NCBI GenBank assembly: GCA_964629475.1
Contig: CAZVQW010000024.1
Location: 1-38,612, forward strand
DNA length: 38,612 nucleotides
Direction of reading: 5' to 3'
Origin: SMWD01 sp964629475
GTDB taxonomy: Bacteria; Pseudomonadota; Gammaproteobacteria; Steroidobacterales; GCA-2729495
Shown here: piece after piece, positions 31,041 through 38,612 of the stretch
Layout: every line of letters starts with the position of its first letter
Numbering within the stretch: the stretch's first letter is position 1
Program-made: the position numbers and the translations under genes
Notes under the pieces: generated by a model
Told to the model about the DNA's origin: nothing
The model's database searches: none
Seen by the model: the letters and a program-made list of their open reading frames with translations, nothing else

Positions 31041-33404
31041 TTATTCCCTCGTTTTCAGTACGGCGATCAGGTCGAGATGCTCCAGTCGACGTCGCACGAC
31101 GTAAGCCGACGCGAGTGTCGCGCCCAGAACGATCAACATCGAGATGCCGAATGTATCGGGCAGGATTGCGAATGGTATGCGAAACAACTCGGTCTTGAAG
31201 GCATCGGTGATCAGCAACGCCAGACTGTACCCGATCGCACAACCGAGCGGGAGTGCGATTAACGTCAGCACACCGATTTCACCAAGCAGGATGTAGGAAA
31301 TCTCGGTGCGCGTGAAGCCGAGTACGCGGAGTGTTGCGAGTTCCCGGCCGCGCTCGGACAGCGTGATACGTCCGGCATTGTAGGCGACGCCAAATGCCAG
31401 CGTGCACGCAAATACGACGAAAAACGAGACGAATATCAGCAATGCCTCGGCCATCGTCTCGTGAAAGGTTTGCACCGCCGCATCTCTGAGGTTCAGCGAG
31501 CTGATCATTGGCATCTCTTTCAGTTCCCGAAACAGTTCGGAGCGGTAAAGGGCATCGGTGCGCATATGAACGGTGTTAATCGTCGGCCCTTCGCCCATGA
31601 GCCGATTCAGCGCGGTAATGTCCATGTAGGCCGTGCTGCCTATATAGGTTTCGAACATGCCGGCGATCGGCACCTGGCGTGTCGGCCTGCGGCCTTCGAG
31701 GACCTCGATGGTCAGGATATCCCCGGGACCGGCGTCGAGCAGTTCGCCGAGCATGGTCGATATGATGAGACCGTCCGGCGGCAGGTCAACCGCATGTCCG
31801 TCGACATCAAAGACGTGGTGCAGGTTTTGTACGGGCGGGACACCCTGGATAATCTTGCGTTCCTCGCGGCTGCCGAGGCGTATCTTGGTCGCAACCTTGC
31901 GCATCGGCTCGGTCGTGATGACGCCCGGCAGTTGCGACAGGCTGTATTCGGCATCCGCCGAACGCGCTTCAGCGAAACCGACCGAGATATCGTTGTGCTG
32001 GGCTTGCAGAAAGTAAACATCGGCAATCTTGTTGATCGCATCGAGCCACTGTATCGAGATGATCAGCACGCCGACCGCCATGCCGATGCCGGCGCTGGTC
32101 ACAAATGAACGCAGCGGCCAGCGCACGATCTGCCGCAACAGGATTCTTGTCGGTTGGTCCAGCGCCAGGAATATGCGCGTGCGTGCCAGCGGGCTTTGTT
32201 TGAACATCGTCGGCGAGGGTGGGCGCATGGCCTCGCCGGGTGGCAGTGCCGCGGCAGAGCGCACCGTGTTGATCGTGCCGAGCAATGCGGAGATCAGGCT
32301 GGCGAATGCAGCAATGATAAAAGCCTTCGGCCCCGGCTCGTAGAGCAGGAAGGGAAATCGATAGAACTCCGCATAGACACGTGTATTCATCAGCCCGAAC
32401 CAGTAACCGGCCGCCCAACCGAGCAGGATGCCGATACCGGCAATTGCCAGTGTCAGCTTGATGTAGTGCAGGCCGATCTCGATGTTGCTGTAACCGAATG
32501 CTTTGAACAAACCGATCTCGGCACGTTCGACAGTAATCAGTCGGCTGAGCACCATGTTGGTCAGGAATGCCGCGACGATCAGGAACAGTACCGGCAGGAT
32601 TTGTGACATCGTTTCCAGTTGCTCGATCTCGTTCATCAGGAACCAGTTGGAGATCTGGTCGGCGCGCTTATACGCGCCGACGCCGCCATAGTCAGATAAC
32701 AATTCGTCAATTTGTCTGATGATCGGGTCCGGATCGGCGCCGCGCAGCAGACCAACACTGATGTCATTGAAGGCGCCGTCGAGATCGAAGGCTGCTTGCA
32801 GCGTATTGCGACCCATCCAGATCACGCCGAAGCGCTGGTCATCGGGCATCAGGGCGCCGGGACCAATCGTGTACACATATTCGGGAGACAGCGCGAGTCC
32901 GACAACTTCGAGTTCACGCCAGTGACCGTTCAATATGGCGCGCAGGTGGCTGCCCGGTACGAGGCCGTGTGCTTCGGCAAAGGGTTCGGATACGATGGCT
33001 TCGTCCGCGCGCCCGGGCTCTGGCAGTCGACCCGAGCGCAGCGCCAGTGCATTCAACTTTGGTTCACCGTGCTCCGGTATTGAGACGAACTGGCCGATGA
33101 CCGGTTCCTCGAAACCGGCAATATCGAGAATCGCCGTCTTGACGATGCGCGTGCTGACCGACTGAACGCCGGGGAACAGGCGGATACGATCGGCCAGGTG
33201 TTCGGGTGCGCGCTTGACGTTACCGAAGACATGGGCAAACCGGTATCGCTCGTAATACGCTCGCGCAGTTTCGTCCAGCGCCTCGGTCGTACTGAGCGAC
33301 ATGCTCAGGACCGCGACACCCGATGCAATGACAGCCGCCACGGCGATGACCTGGCCGCGCAGCCGCCACAGATCCCGGGCCAGTTTTTTATTCAGGGGTC
33401 GCAT
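31041..33404 (-). CDS. ABC transporter permease, FtsX/MacB type with two FtsX domains
   Basis: A 787-aa permease. A first TM helix (VIAVAAVIASGVAVLSMS) is followed by a large periplasmic domain, then a first FtsX block (ILPVLFLIVAAFLTNMVLSR, with GLFKAFGYSNIEIG cytosolic loop). A second half has a TM (FVTSAGIGMAVGVLIIS), another periplasmic domain and a second FtsX block (LLIFVSFFVVFACTLAFGVA, RGRELATLRVLGFTRTEI). The length matches the duplicated-FtsX class linked to lipoprotein or lipid handling. It sits 8 bases after the ATPase. Confidence 0.92.
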   Translation of the reverse strand: MRPLNKKLARDLWRLRGQVIAVAAVIASGVAVLSMSLSTTEALDETARAYYERYRFAHVFGNVKRAPEHLADRIRLFPGVQSVSTRIVKTAILDIAGFEEPVIGQFVSIPEHGEPKLNALALRSGRLPEPGRADEAIVSEPFAEAHGLVPGSHLRAILNGHWRELEVVGLALSPEYVYTIGPGALMPDDQRFGVIWMGRNTLQAAFDLDGAFNDISVGLLRGADPDPIIRQIDELLSDYGGVGAYKRADQISNWFLMNEIEQLETMSQILPVLFLIVAAFLTNMVLSRLITVERAEIGLFKAFGYSNIEIGLHYIKLTLAIAGIGILLGWAAGYWFGLMNTRVYAEFYRFPFLLYEPGPKAFIIAAFASLISALLGTINTVRSAAALPPGEAMRPPSPTMFKQSPLARTRIFLALDQPTRILLRQIVRWPLRSFVTSAGIGMAVGVLIISIQWLDAINKIADVYFLQAQHNDISVGFAEARSADAEYSLSQLPGVITTEPMRKVATKIRLGSREERKIIQGVPPVQNLHHVFDVDGHAVDLPPDGLIISTMLGELLDAGPGDILTIEVLEGRRPTRQVPIAGMFETYIGSTAYMDITALNRLMGEGPTINTVHMRTDALYRSELFRELKEMPMISSLNLRDAAVQTFHETMAEALLIFVSFFVVFACTLAFGVAYNAGRITLSERGRELATLRVLGFTRTEISYILLGEIGVLTLIALPLGCAIGYSLALLITDAFKTELFRIPFAILPDTFGISMLIVLGATLASAYVVRRRLEHLDLIAVLKTRE

Positions 33405-33412
33405 CGGCGGTG

Positions 33413-34138
33413 TTACCAGTGCAGGTCGCGCGCGCGGCTCTTGCTGGGGTTTTCGCGCGTCTCTACGATATGACCGTCGCCCATGACCAGAACGCGATCG
33501 GTCATGTCCGCGATGACGGCATTATGGGTGATCAATACGGTCGTTGTGCCGAGTTCGGCGTGAATACGCTCGATGGCTTCCAGTACGAGTATGCCTGTTT
33601 TGCTGTCCAGTGCACCGGTCGGTTCGTCGCACAACATCAATTCGGGGCGCTTTGCGATGGCCCTGGCGATTGCTACGCGCTGCTGCTCACCGCCGGACAG
33701 CTGGGCCGGGAAATGATTCAGGCGCTCACCGAGGCCGACGATCTCCAGCGCTTCTTCGGCCTTCATCGGGTTCGGCGAAATCTCGGTTACGAGTGCGACA
33801 TTCTCGGTTGCCGTCAGGCTCGGAATCAGGTTATAAAACTGAAATACAAAGCCGACGTGCGCACGCCGATAGCGAGTCAATGACCGATCGTCGAGAGCGC
33901 TCAGTTTTTGCTGGCCGAACCAGACTTCACCGTTACTGGCCTGGTCGAGGCCGCCGAGAATATTCAGCAGGGTTGATTTGCCGCTGCCGGACGGGCCGAG
34001 CAAGGTGACCATATCAGCCGGGTACAGATCGAGGCTGACACCGCGGAGTGCATGAACCTCGACCTCGCCGGTCTGGTAGACCTTGGTCAGATCCCGTGCG
34101 CGCAAAGCTGGTTCGGTGCTATTCATGCTGTTAATCAT
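33413..34138 (-). CDS. ABC transporter ATP-binding protein (LolD/MacB-type)
   Basis: A 241-aa ATPase. Walker A GPSGSGKST (48-56), Q-loop VFQFYNLIPSL (98-108), signature LSGGEQQ (147-153), Walker B LMLCDEPTGALD (167-178), and H-loop TVLITHNAVI. The subfamily pattern is that of LolD/MacB/DevA. The start at 34138 (MINSMNSTEP) is used because 105 upstream codons, open to 34453, read through the PAP2 gene and show no homology; ATG 34126 is a second choice. Confidence 0.94.
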   Translation of the reverse strand: MINSMNSTEPALRARDLTKVYQTGEVEVHALRGVSLDLYPADMVTLLGPSGSGKSTLLNILGGLDQASNGEVWFGQQKLSALDDRSLTRYRRAHVGFVFQFYNLIPSLTATENVALVTEISPNPMKAEEALEIVGLGERLNHFPAQLSGGEQQRVAIARAIAKRPELMLCDEPTGALDSKTGILVLEAIERIHAELGTTTVLITHNAVIADMTDRVLVMGDGHIVETRENPSKSRARDLHW

Positions 34139-34169
34139 GTTTGGAGAATGATGCTCCTGGGCAATCTGT

Positions 34170-34709
34170 TTACCAACTCGCGTGTACGACGATACCGGCG
34201 CCGTCGGGACCGATCCACGGTGACACTGCCACCTTGTCGGACCAGCGATCCGTGAACAGGATTGAGGACACGATGCCGAGTGCCGCGCCGCCGAGTACAT
34301 CGGCCCAGTCATGCTCATCGGTTTCGACACGTAACCAGCCGACAGTGCCGGCGACCGCATAGGCCGGCAGTCCTGTGCGCCAGCCGTAGCGACGCTGCAT
34401 GAATGCGGCCGAACTGAATGCGACGGCGCTGTGCCCGGACGGAAATGCATCATTGTCGTCGCCTGATGGCGTGTCCTTGTCGATCAGCGCGTTGAGCGCG
34501 AGCGTTCCGGTGACAGTCAGACCGAGCGACTTCGTCATGTCCCAGGCGCCTTGTGTATCTTTTTTCAGGCCGGTCAGGGTATAGGCCGCGATTGGCAGCC
34601 CGATCGCGAGAACATCGGCTTGCGTATTGCGGGAGCTGTCGCTGGAACAGGCGAGCGCCGGTAACAGCGTGAGGACAATCAGTATTGTTGTGCAGTACAG
34701 ACGTGACAT
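34170..34709 (-). CDS. PAP2-family phosphatase, exported
   Basis: Phosphatidic-acid-phosphatase-type enzyme with the motifs FPSGHSAVAFSSAAF and HDWADVLGGAALGI; the Arg-containing first motif is degenerate. The signal or lipoprotein leader has Cys at LLPALAC. The start is the ATG at 34709 (MSRLYC), with GAGAGG just upstream and 8 bases after the stop of the SRPBCC gene. 179 aa. Acts on lipid phosphates or similar; being exported it would work on the periplasmic side. It ends 31 bases before the ABC ATPase start. Confidence 0.85.
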   Translation of the reverse strand: MSRLYCTTILIVLTLLPALACSSDSSRNTQADVLAIGLPIAAYTLTGLKKDTQGAWDMTKSLGLTVTGTLALNALIDKDTPSGDDNDAFPSGHSAVAFSSAAFMQRRYGWRTGLPAYAVAGTVGWLRVETDEHDWADVLGGAALGIVSSILFTDRWSDKVAVSPWIGPDGAGIVVHASW

Positions 34710-34717
34710 TTTGCCTC

Positions 34718-35302
34718 TCATTCTTCGCGCACCTGGGTCAGAGTTAAGCCTTGAGCCTGCATCCACTCGATACGCATGCCGATCAGTTCCGCGGTCCGGA
34801 CCAGTTTGCGACGAACGGCCCAGGGTCCGATCAGCGGCGGGATCCAGAAGTCGGGTTCGAACTCTGCCTTAAAGGTCAGAAGTGTCGTCTCGCCGTCGCC
34901 TTCGATGAGCCAGTGTGACTCATTGAAAACGAAGTCACTACGTTCGGCAATGGCTTTCACGTGAATAGCACTGGATGGATGACCGTCGATGCGCTCAACC
35001 TTCTCGATGGTCTTGCAGAAAACCAGCACGCATGACTCGAAGCGAGTGTAGGCCAGCAATTCACCGGATTCATCGGGTGGCAGGAACTTCGTAGTGGCGA
35101 TGCCGCCGGCGAGTTTGTGGAAGTTGTCATAGTCAATGAGTGTTGCATAAATAAATTCCGGTGTAGCCTCGACGCGACTCTGACCGAAGACGTGGTAGCG
35201 TCCGTCGTTAACGTCGACCGTGACCTCGAGCACCTCGATGGCGACGGCGTTCTGCCAGCTGGCTAGAAAGCAGATAGCAATGGATAATAGTAAGTTCTTC
35301 AA
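34718..35302 (-). CDS. Exported SRPBCC (START-like) protein
   Basis: A 194-aa protein with signal peptide (AVA-IE at about residue 21) and a START/polyketide-cyclase-like fold: VEATPEFIYATLIDYDNFHKL, TRFESCVLVFCKTIEKVERI and a long C-terminal helix ELIGMRIEWMQAQG. SRPBCC domains form a deep hydrophobic pocket for lipids or polyketides. Being exported, it could carry a lipid in the periplasm. First gene of the run SRPBCC, PAP2, ABC, FtsX, HlyD, ttcA. Confidence 0.85.
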   Translation of the reverse strand: MKNLLLSIAICFLASWQNAVAIEVLEVTVDVNDGRYHVFGQSRVEATPEFIYATLIDYDNFHKLAGGIATTKFLPPDESGELLAYTRFESCVLVFCKTIEKVERIDGHPSSAIHVKAIAERSDFVFNESHWLIEGDGETTLLTFKAEFEPDFWIPPLIGPWAVRRKLVRTAELIGMRIEWMQAQGLTLTQVREE

Positions 35303-35406
35303 GCAGTTTTTCTCGGGAAGCCATGATCAGTTCGACCGGCACAACAATTCTCGCACGTTGATAAGGCGCAACGCATCATGGACCTGAAGAATCACCGGGT
35401 GAATGC

Positions 35407-36903
35407 ATGACGGGAGGCGGCCTTTCTGCCGGTTTGCGGCGACAGTGGCTCGTTGCCGGGCTCATCATCGTCGCAGTTATTATTGCTCTGCAGGGCAGTT
35501 TCGCCGCAATGTTGCGGCTTTGGGTCGAAATTGACACGTACAACCACTGCCTGTTGATTGCACCGGTCAGCGTCTGGCTCGTCTGGCGGCAGCGCCGGGC
35601 GCTGGTCGCTATTGAGCCATCGGTATCGTGGAGCGGCCTGGCCCTGGTTGTGCTGGTTGCCGGATTCTGGGTGCTCGGTGCGATCTCGGGTATTGCTGTT
35701 GTGGAGCATTTCGCCGCCGTCGGGCTGATACCGCTGTCAATCTGGGCCATTCTCGGCTCGCGATTCGCGCGCACGATTATGTTTCCATTGGCTTATCTGC
35801 TTTTCCTCGTGCCGTTCGGGGAGTTTCTGATTCCTGTCATGATGGACTTCACGGCCGATATGACCGTCGCTGCTGTGCGTGCTTCCGGTGTCGCTGTCTA
35901 TCGCGATGGCCTGTATTTCGAGATTCCGAATGGTAGTTTCAAGATCATAGAAGCCTGCAGCGGTATTCGTATGTTGATCGCCGCAGTCGCAGTCGGTGCA
36001 CTGTTCGCCTACCTGAACTTTTATTCCTGGCGCCGCCGCACGTTGTTCCTGGGAGGCGTCATCATTCTGGCCATCGTTGCGAACTGGATGCGCGCATACA
36101 TCGTCGTCATGGTTGCGCATTTTAGCGGCATGGATATTGTCGCCGATCACGTGTGGCTGGGCTATGCCGTATTCGCTGTCGTGATGGTCGTCATGTTGTG
36201 GGCCGGGGCACGCTTCTCTGATATCGATCCCGGCACCGAGGTCAGTCAGCCTGCCGTGTCGAGTGGAATGGTGACGTCGAACACCGATGGCGGTACCGAG
36301 ATTATGGCGTGTCTGATCGTCGGTGTTGTTGTATCGGCACCGGTGTTTGCATCCACGGTGGTCACGAATGCGGCGCAATCGATACATCCGGAGTTTGCAA
36401 AATTACCGGCAGGCCATGATCCGTGGATCGGACCCGGCCCGGTGCCCGATGATTGGTTGCCGCGATTCAGCGGTGATACAACGACTCAGGCCGGTCGTTA
36501 TCTCGGCCCGGCAGCGGCAGTCGACCTGGTCATCGTTTCATACCGAACATTGTCGCCGCAGTCTGAGTTGATTAACGAGACCAATCGGGTTTTCGACCCG
36601 GAGCGATGGATGCTGATCGGCGAAACGACAGGGATGACCGGGATATCTGCGGACAGGCCGCTCGTGTACATTGAAACCGAAATCCGTGCTGCATCCGGGA
36701 TCAGGCGTCTCGTGCGACATTGGTATGTCGTTAATGGCCGCCCGTACCGGAGTCACGTGGCGGTCAAGCTGATCGAGTTGGCAAATATTCTGACCGGACG
36801 ACCGGCTCCCGCGGGTGTGGTCGCCGTCAGCACACGATTCGGTGACGATGCCGAGCGAGCCGCCCGGACGCTCGATGATTTCATGGCGGGAATCATTCGA
36901 TAA
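35407..36903 (+). CDS. xrtA: Exosortase fused to EpsI domain
   Basis: Membrane transpeptidase/protease processing PEP-CTERM proteins, fused to its usual partner. Residues about 14-265 hold eight hydrophobic helices with the exosortase catalytic triad: Cys184 in EACSGIRML, Arg229 in NWMRAYIVV, and His248 in ADHVWLGYAVF. From about 300 a periplasmic EpsI domain (DUF3485-like; WLPRFSGDT, YRTLSPQSELINETNRV, RLVRHWYVVNGR) follows to 498. Exosortase A and EpsI are fused in many gammaproteobacteria. Two substrates with VPxPAA tails occur in this window. No polysaccharide genes lie beside it. The symbol is by family. Confidence 0.9.
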   Translation: MTGGGLSAGLRRQWLVAGLIIVAVIIALQGSFAAMLRLWVEIDTYNHCLLIAPVSVWLVWRQRRALVAIEPSVSWSGLALVVLVAGFWVLGAISGIAVVEHFAAVGLIPLSIWAILGSRFARTIMFPLAYLLFLVPFGEFLIPVMMDFTADMTVAAVRASGVAVYRDGLYFEIPNGSFKIIEACSGIRMLIAAVAVGALFAYLNFYSWRRRTLFLGGVIILAIVANWMRAYIVVMVAHFSGMDIVADHVWLGYAVFAVVMVVMLWAGARFSDIDPGTEVSQPAVSSGMVTSNTDGGTEIMACLIVGVVVSAPVFASTVVTNAAQSIHPEFAKLPAGHDPWIGPGPVPDDWLPRFSGDTTTQAGRYLGPAAAVDLVIVSYRTLSPQSELINETNRVFDPERWMLIGETTGMTGISADRPLVYIETEIRAASGIRRLVRHWYVVNGRPYRSHVAVKLIELANILTGRPAPAGVVAVSTRFGDDAERAARTLDDFMAGIIR

Positions 36904-36918
36904 TTAGTACGCACAGCC

Positions 36919-36947
36919 TTTCTGTACCGTCGCCGCTCGATTAGAAT
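36919..36947 (+). promoter_or_regulatory. Possible tRNA-Ser promoter
   Basis: TAGAAT (36942-36947) fits a -10 box 27 bases before the mature tRNA and is followed by a GC-rich discriminator (CCCAGCGC), as in stable-RNA promoters. The -35 candidate TTTCTG at 17-base spacing is poor. Confidence 0.4.
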
Positions 36948-36973
36948 ACCCAGCGCACGAACCGATGCACCGC

Positions 36974-37061
36974 GGAGAGGTGGCAGAGTGGTCGAATGCG
37001 GCGGTCTTGAAAACCGTTGACCGGAAACGGTCCGGGGGTTCGAATCCCTCCCTCTCCGCCA
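36974..37061 (+). tRNA. tRNA-Ser (anticodon TGA)
   Basis: Acceptor strands GGAGAGG (36974-36980) and CCTCTCC (37051-37057) pair perfectly, with discriminator G and encoded CCA (37059-37061). The D arm has GGCAGAGTGGTCGAATGC, the anticodon loop CTTGAAA carries TGA at 37008-37010, the long variable arm of class II tRNAs is present, and the T arm is GGGGGTTCGAATCCCTC. 88 bases with CCA. Confidence 0.97.
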
Positions 37062-37697
37062 TTGAAGAGCCATATCTAATTGATTAATAACAATAATTAT
37101 TGATCAGATAGGTTGTTGCCCCACAAAATACCCCACATCCAGTAAGTGCTCCCTGCCGTAGGGAGGGTTGGATGCGCATCGGCTGTAACGGTCGGTATTA
37201 GCGTGGCGACTCATCGTACAGCGCAAAGGCACGCTGCCACATCGACCTATAGGGCTGGAATTCAAGGAGCGACTTGGCGCCAACCGATCCGAAATCGAGT
37301 AGATATCTCCAGGTCCATTTATTCTGCAAAATGAGTCTCATCCTTTTCTGTATATGGGATATCACAATTCAGGGCCTAAAGGGTGGTTCCTTTCGGTGCC
37401 ATACTGTCATTCTGGACAAGCAAATTTATATTATTTGAAATAATCTAATGCACCAGATTCTTTAACTTAGTTGCTGCAAAATTCCTTACCTTTGGAGCAT
37501 AAGCTTGGAGGCGACTCACTGCGGCCATTCGAGCTACTCCTGGATTCGTGATAATTTCTGCCAATGAGAAACTTGTTTTTAGGCGAAATCTGGTTCTCGT
37601 TACCGAGAACAAAACTCGTCCTTTGTTCCGTTGGAACAACAGCGTGCTTTTGAATTAGCTGTTAGAGGGCCAAGTAGATGAGGAGCAGGTGGTACTG
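37062..37697. other. AT-rich region after tRNA-Ser with integration-site-like repeats
   Basis: 636 bases with no supported gene and lower GC than its surroundings. At 37110-37140 GCCCCACAAAATACCCCACA carries two copies of a CCCCACA-like heptamer, which resembles the arm repeats found next to tyrosine-recombinase attachment sites in tRNA genes; a 10-bp palindromic AATAATTATT stretch lies just before. A 64-codon TTG frame on the minus strand (37445-37639) was not accepted as a gene. Confidence 0.45.
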
Positions 37698-37720
37698 AAT
37701 TAATGGGGTCAGAGTAAAAA
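37698..37720 (+). repeat. Left inverted repeat of the RAYT element
   Basis: A 23-base arm with core TGGGGTCAGAGTAAAAA. It matches the right arm at 38518-38540 in inverted orientation at 22 of 23 positions. Confidence 0.9.
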
Positions 37721-37806
37721 CTGGATGGAATGAGGGGATTGGCGGGTAGCTGGGGGATGGCTGCTGCGGTCAAGCTGGCGGTTGTGTTGTTTTTTGCAGA
37801 TCTCCC

Positions 37807-38517
37807 ATGCCTCGAAAGCGACGTTGCTGCCTGCCCGGTCTGCCGGTCCATGTTGTTCAGCGTGGTAACAACCGGCAGGTGTGTTTTACGGATGATTCAG
37901 ATCTCAAAGCCTATGCCAACTGGTTGCGCGAGGGGGCCGAGAAATACGGTGTCGAGGTACATGCTTGGGTCTTCATGACCAACCATGTGCATTTGCTCGT
38001 CACCCCAAAGTCGCCTGATTCCATTTCACGTTGCATGCAGTACCTTGGTCGATATTACGTTAGGCAGTTCAACTATCGTTACCAGCGCAGCGGCACACTA
38101 TTTGAAGGCCGGTTTAAGTCGAGCATTGTGCAGAGCCGTGCTTACTTACTCGTCTGTCAGCGCTATATCGAGCTCAATCCGGTGCGCGCCGGCATGGTGG
38201 GTGATCCGGCCGATTACACTTGGTCGAGTTACCGGGCGCATGCTTTCGGTCAATCGGTTGGACTATGGCAACCGCATCCGGAATATCTCGCGCTTGGCGA
38301 GACGCCGATCGAAAGAATGTCTGTTTACCGACAGTTTTTTGATCAAGAAATAGCAGGAAAGGTACTCGCTGATATTCGGGATGCCCTTAATACGGGCCTG
38401 GTGTTGGGTAATGACCGATTCAGGGCCGAAGTGGAACAACTGACCGGACAGCCGCAGCATCATCTTAAGCGTGGACCAAAGGCGAAGATTGATGAAGGGT
38501 CGATAAACCGAGACTAA
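37807..38517 (+). CDS. tnpA: REP-associated tyrosine transposase (RAYT, IS200-like HUH)
   Basis: A 236-aa Y1 HUH transposase. The HUH motif is NHVHLLVTP, the catalytic Tyr is in CMQYLGRYYVRQFNYRY, and the conserved RYIELNPVRAGMV follows. The start ATG gives MPRKRR, a basic N-terminus. Such enzymes cut single-stranded DNA at palindromic sites and spread REP sequences. It is flanked on both sides by inverted repeats, so the whole 37698-38540 segment looks like one mobile unit of about 840 bases. Confidence 0.92.
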   Translation: MPRKRRCCLPGLPVHVVQRGNNRQVCFTDDSDLKAYANWLREGAEKYGVEVHAWVFMTNHVHLLVTPKSPDSISRCMQYLGRYYVRQFNYRYQRSGTLFEGRFKSSIVQSRAYLLVCQRYIELNPVRAGMVGDPADYTWSSYRAHAFGQSVGLWQPHPEYLALGETPIERMSVYRQFFDQEIAGKVLADIRDALNTGLVLGNDRFRAEVEQLTGQPQHHLKRGPKAKIDEGSINRD

Positions 38518-38557
38518 TTTTTACTCTGACCCCATAAATTGCTGACCCCATAAATTG
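38518..38557 (-). repeat. Right inverted repeat with adjacent direct repeat
   Basis: The right arm (38518-38540) is followed by an exact tandem copy of its 16-base end: CTGACCCCATAAATTG at 38526-38541 and again at 38542-38557. The tandem copy could reflect a second insertion end or slippage. Confidence 0.88.
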
Positions 38558-38612
38558 TTTGTCCGGCCGGCAAGAAGCTTTACTCCAATGGTCGGGTCAC
38601 CAGCGAGGTGGG

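Larger units (their letters stand above)
37698..38557 (+). mobile_element. RAYT-bearing mobile unit
   Basis: Transposase gene plus 23-base inverted flanks (37698-37720 and 38518-38540), followed by an extra direct copy of the end at 38542-38557. The TGGGGTCAGAGTAAAAA end motif is recognisable from many gammaproteobacterial RAYT neighbourhoods. Exact termini are inferred from the repeats only. Confidence 0.75.

Noticed and set aside
14282..34453. Longest reading frame of the ABC ATPase (to 34453)
   Set aside because: The extra 105 residues read through the PAP2 gene and match nothing; the start was placed at 34138.
37445..37639. 64-codon minus-strand frame in the AT-rich region
   Set aside because: TTG start, no ribosome binding site, no recognised family; could be an island remnant but not supportable.
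38521..38612. Minus-strand frame entering from the right edge, ending at 38521
   Set aside because: 29 codons only; ten or so of them come from the repeated element end. It may be the tail of a gene cut by the element, but nothing in it is recognisable.
1..38612. CRISPR arrays, replication origin or prophage structural genes
   Set aside because: No regularly spaced direct repeats, DnaA-box cluster or phage gene set was seen on either strand.

Overview
The window looks like chromosomal DNA of a gammaproteobacterium with an outer membrane, probably an environmental respiratory lineage. The signs are ttcA, Nei, PPK2, a TonB-dependent receptor, outer membrane beta-barrels ending in Phe, an exosortase with PEP-CTERM type substrates, a cytochrome cd1 nitrite reductase, REP-like palindromes and a RAYT transposase. 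Genus and species cannot be set from the sequence alone. The left edge lies in a ribosomal RNA operon (a 23S fragment, then 5S), which suggests a contig end.

Layout. 1-230: 23S fragment, REP-like half-site and 5S rRNA. 385-3200: two convergent Tat-exported enzymes (amidohydrolase, RidA-like) and the DNA glycosylase Nei. 3400-5289: a glycerophosphotransferase-like enzyme fused to a GNAT domain. 5569-7686: nirS with an extra N-terminal cytochrome c domain. 7770-10383: a two-gene lysine/aminoadipate catabolic operon (saccharopine dehydrogenase-like, ALDH7). 10509-11212: vapBC with its operator. 11431-19692: a secreted-protein region holding a GDSL esterase with a PEP-CTERM tail, a 1083-residue protein with seven ASH repeats, a TonB-dependent receptor, and a second PEP-CTERM protein whose mature domain is homologous to the N-terminus of the ASH-repeat protein. 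19908-22221: a hotdog thioesterase-like protein overlapping tail to tail with a fused fatty-acid-kinase-like DhaL-DegV protein. 22532-26971: small exported proteins, two beta-barrels, a phospholipase D-fold lipoprotein, a conserved small protein and a DUF2835 protein. 26983-28984: GLYK-like kinase and PPK2. 28953-35302: a compact six-gene minus-strand run (SRPBCC, PAP2, ABC ATPase, FtsX-type permease, HlyD-type adaptor, ttcA). 35407-36903: exosortase fused to EpsI. 36974-38557: tRNA-Ser, an AT-rich stretch with integration-site-like repeats, and a RAYT transposase between inverted repeats.

How the parts fit. The exosortase/EpsI fusion is a candidate processing enzyme for the two VPxPAA-tailed proteins 16-24 kb away. 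The best candidate for an undescribed system is 12519-19692. There a receptor and an ASH-repeat protein form one transcription unit, divergent from a protein that carries the same roughly 200-residue N-terminal module with a different C-terminal anchor. The second candidate is the SRPBCC-PAP2-ABC-FtsX-HlyD operon, whose gene set suggests envelope lipid handling. Start codons were moved inward from the longest reading frame where a signal peptide, conserved N-terminus or ribosome binding site required it.
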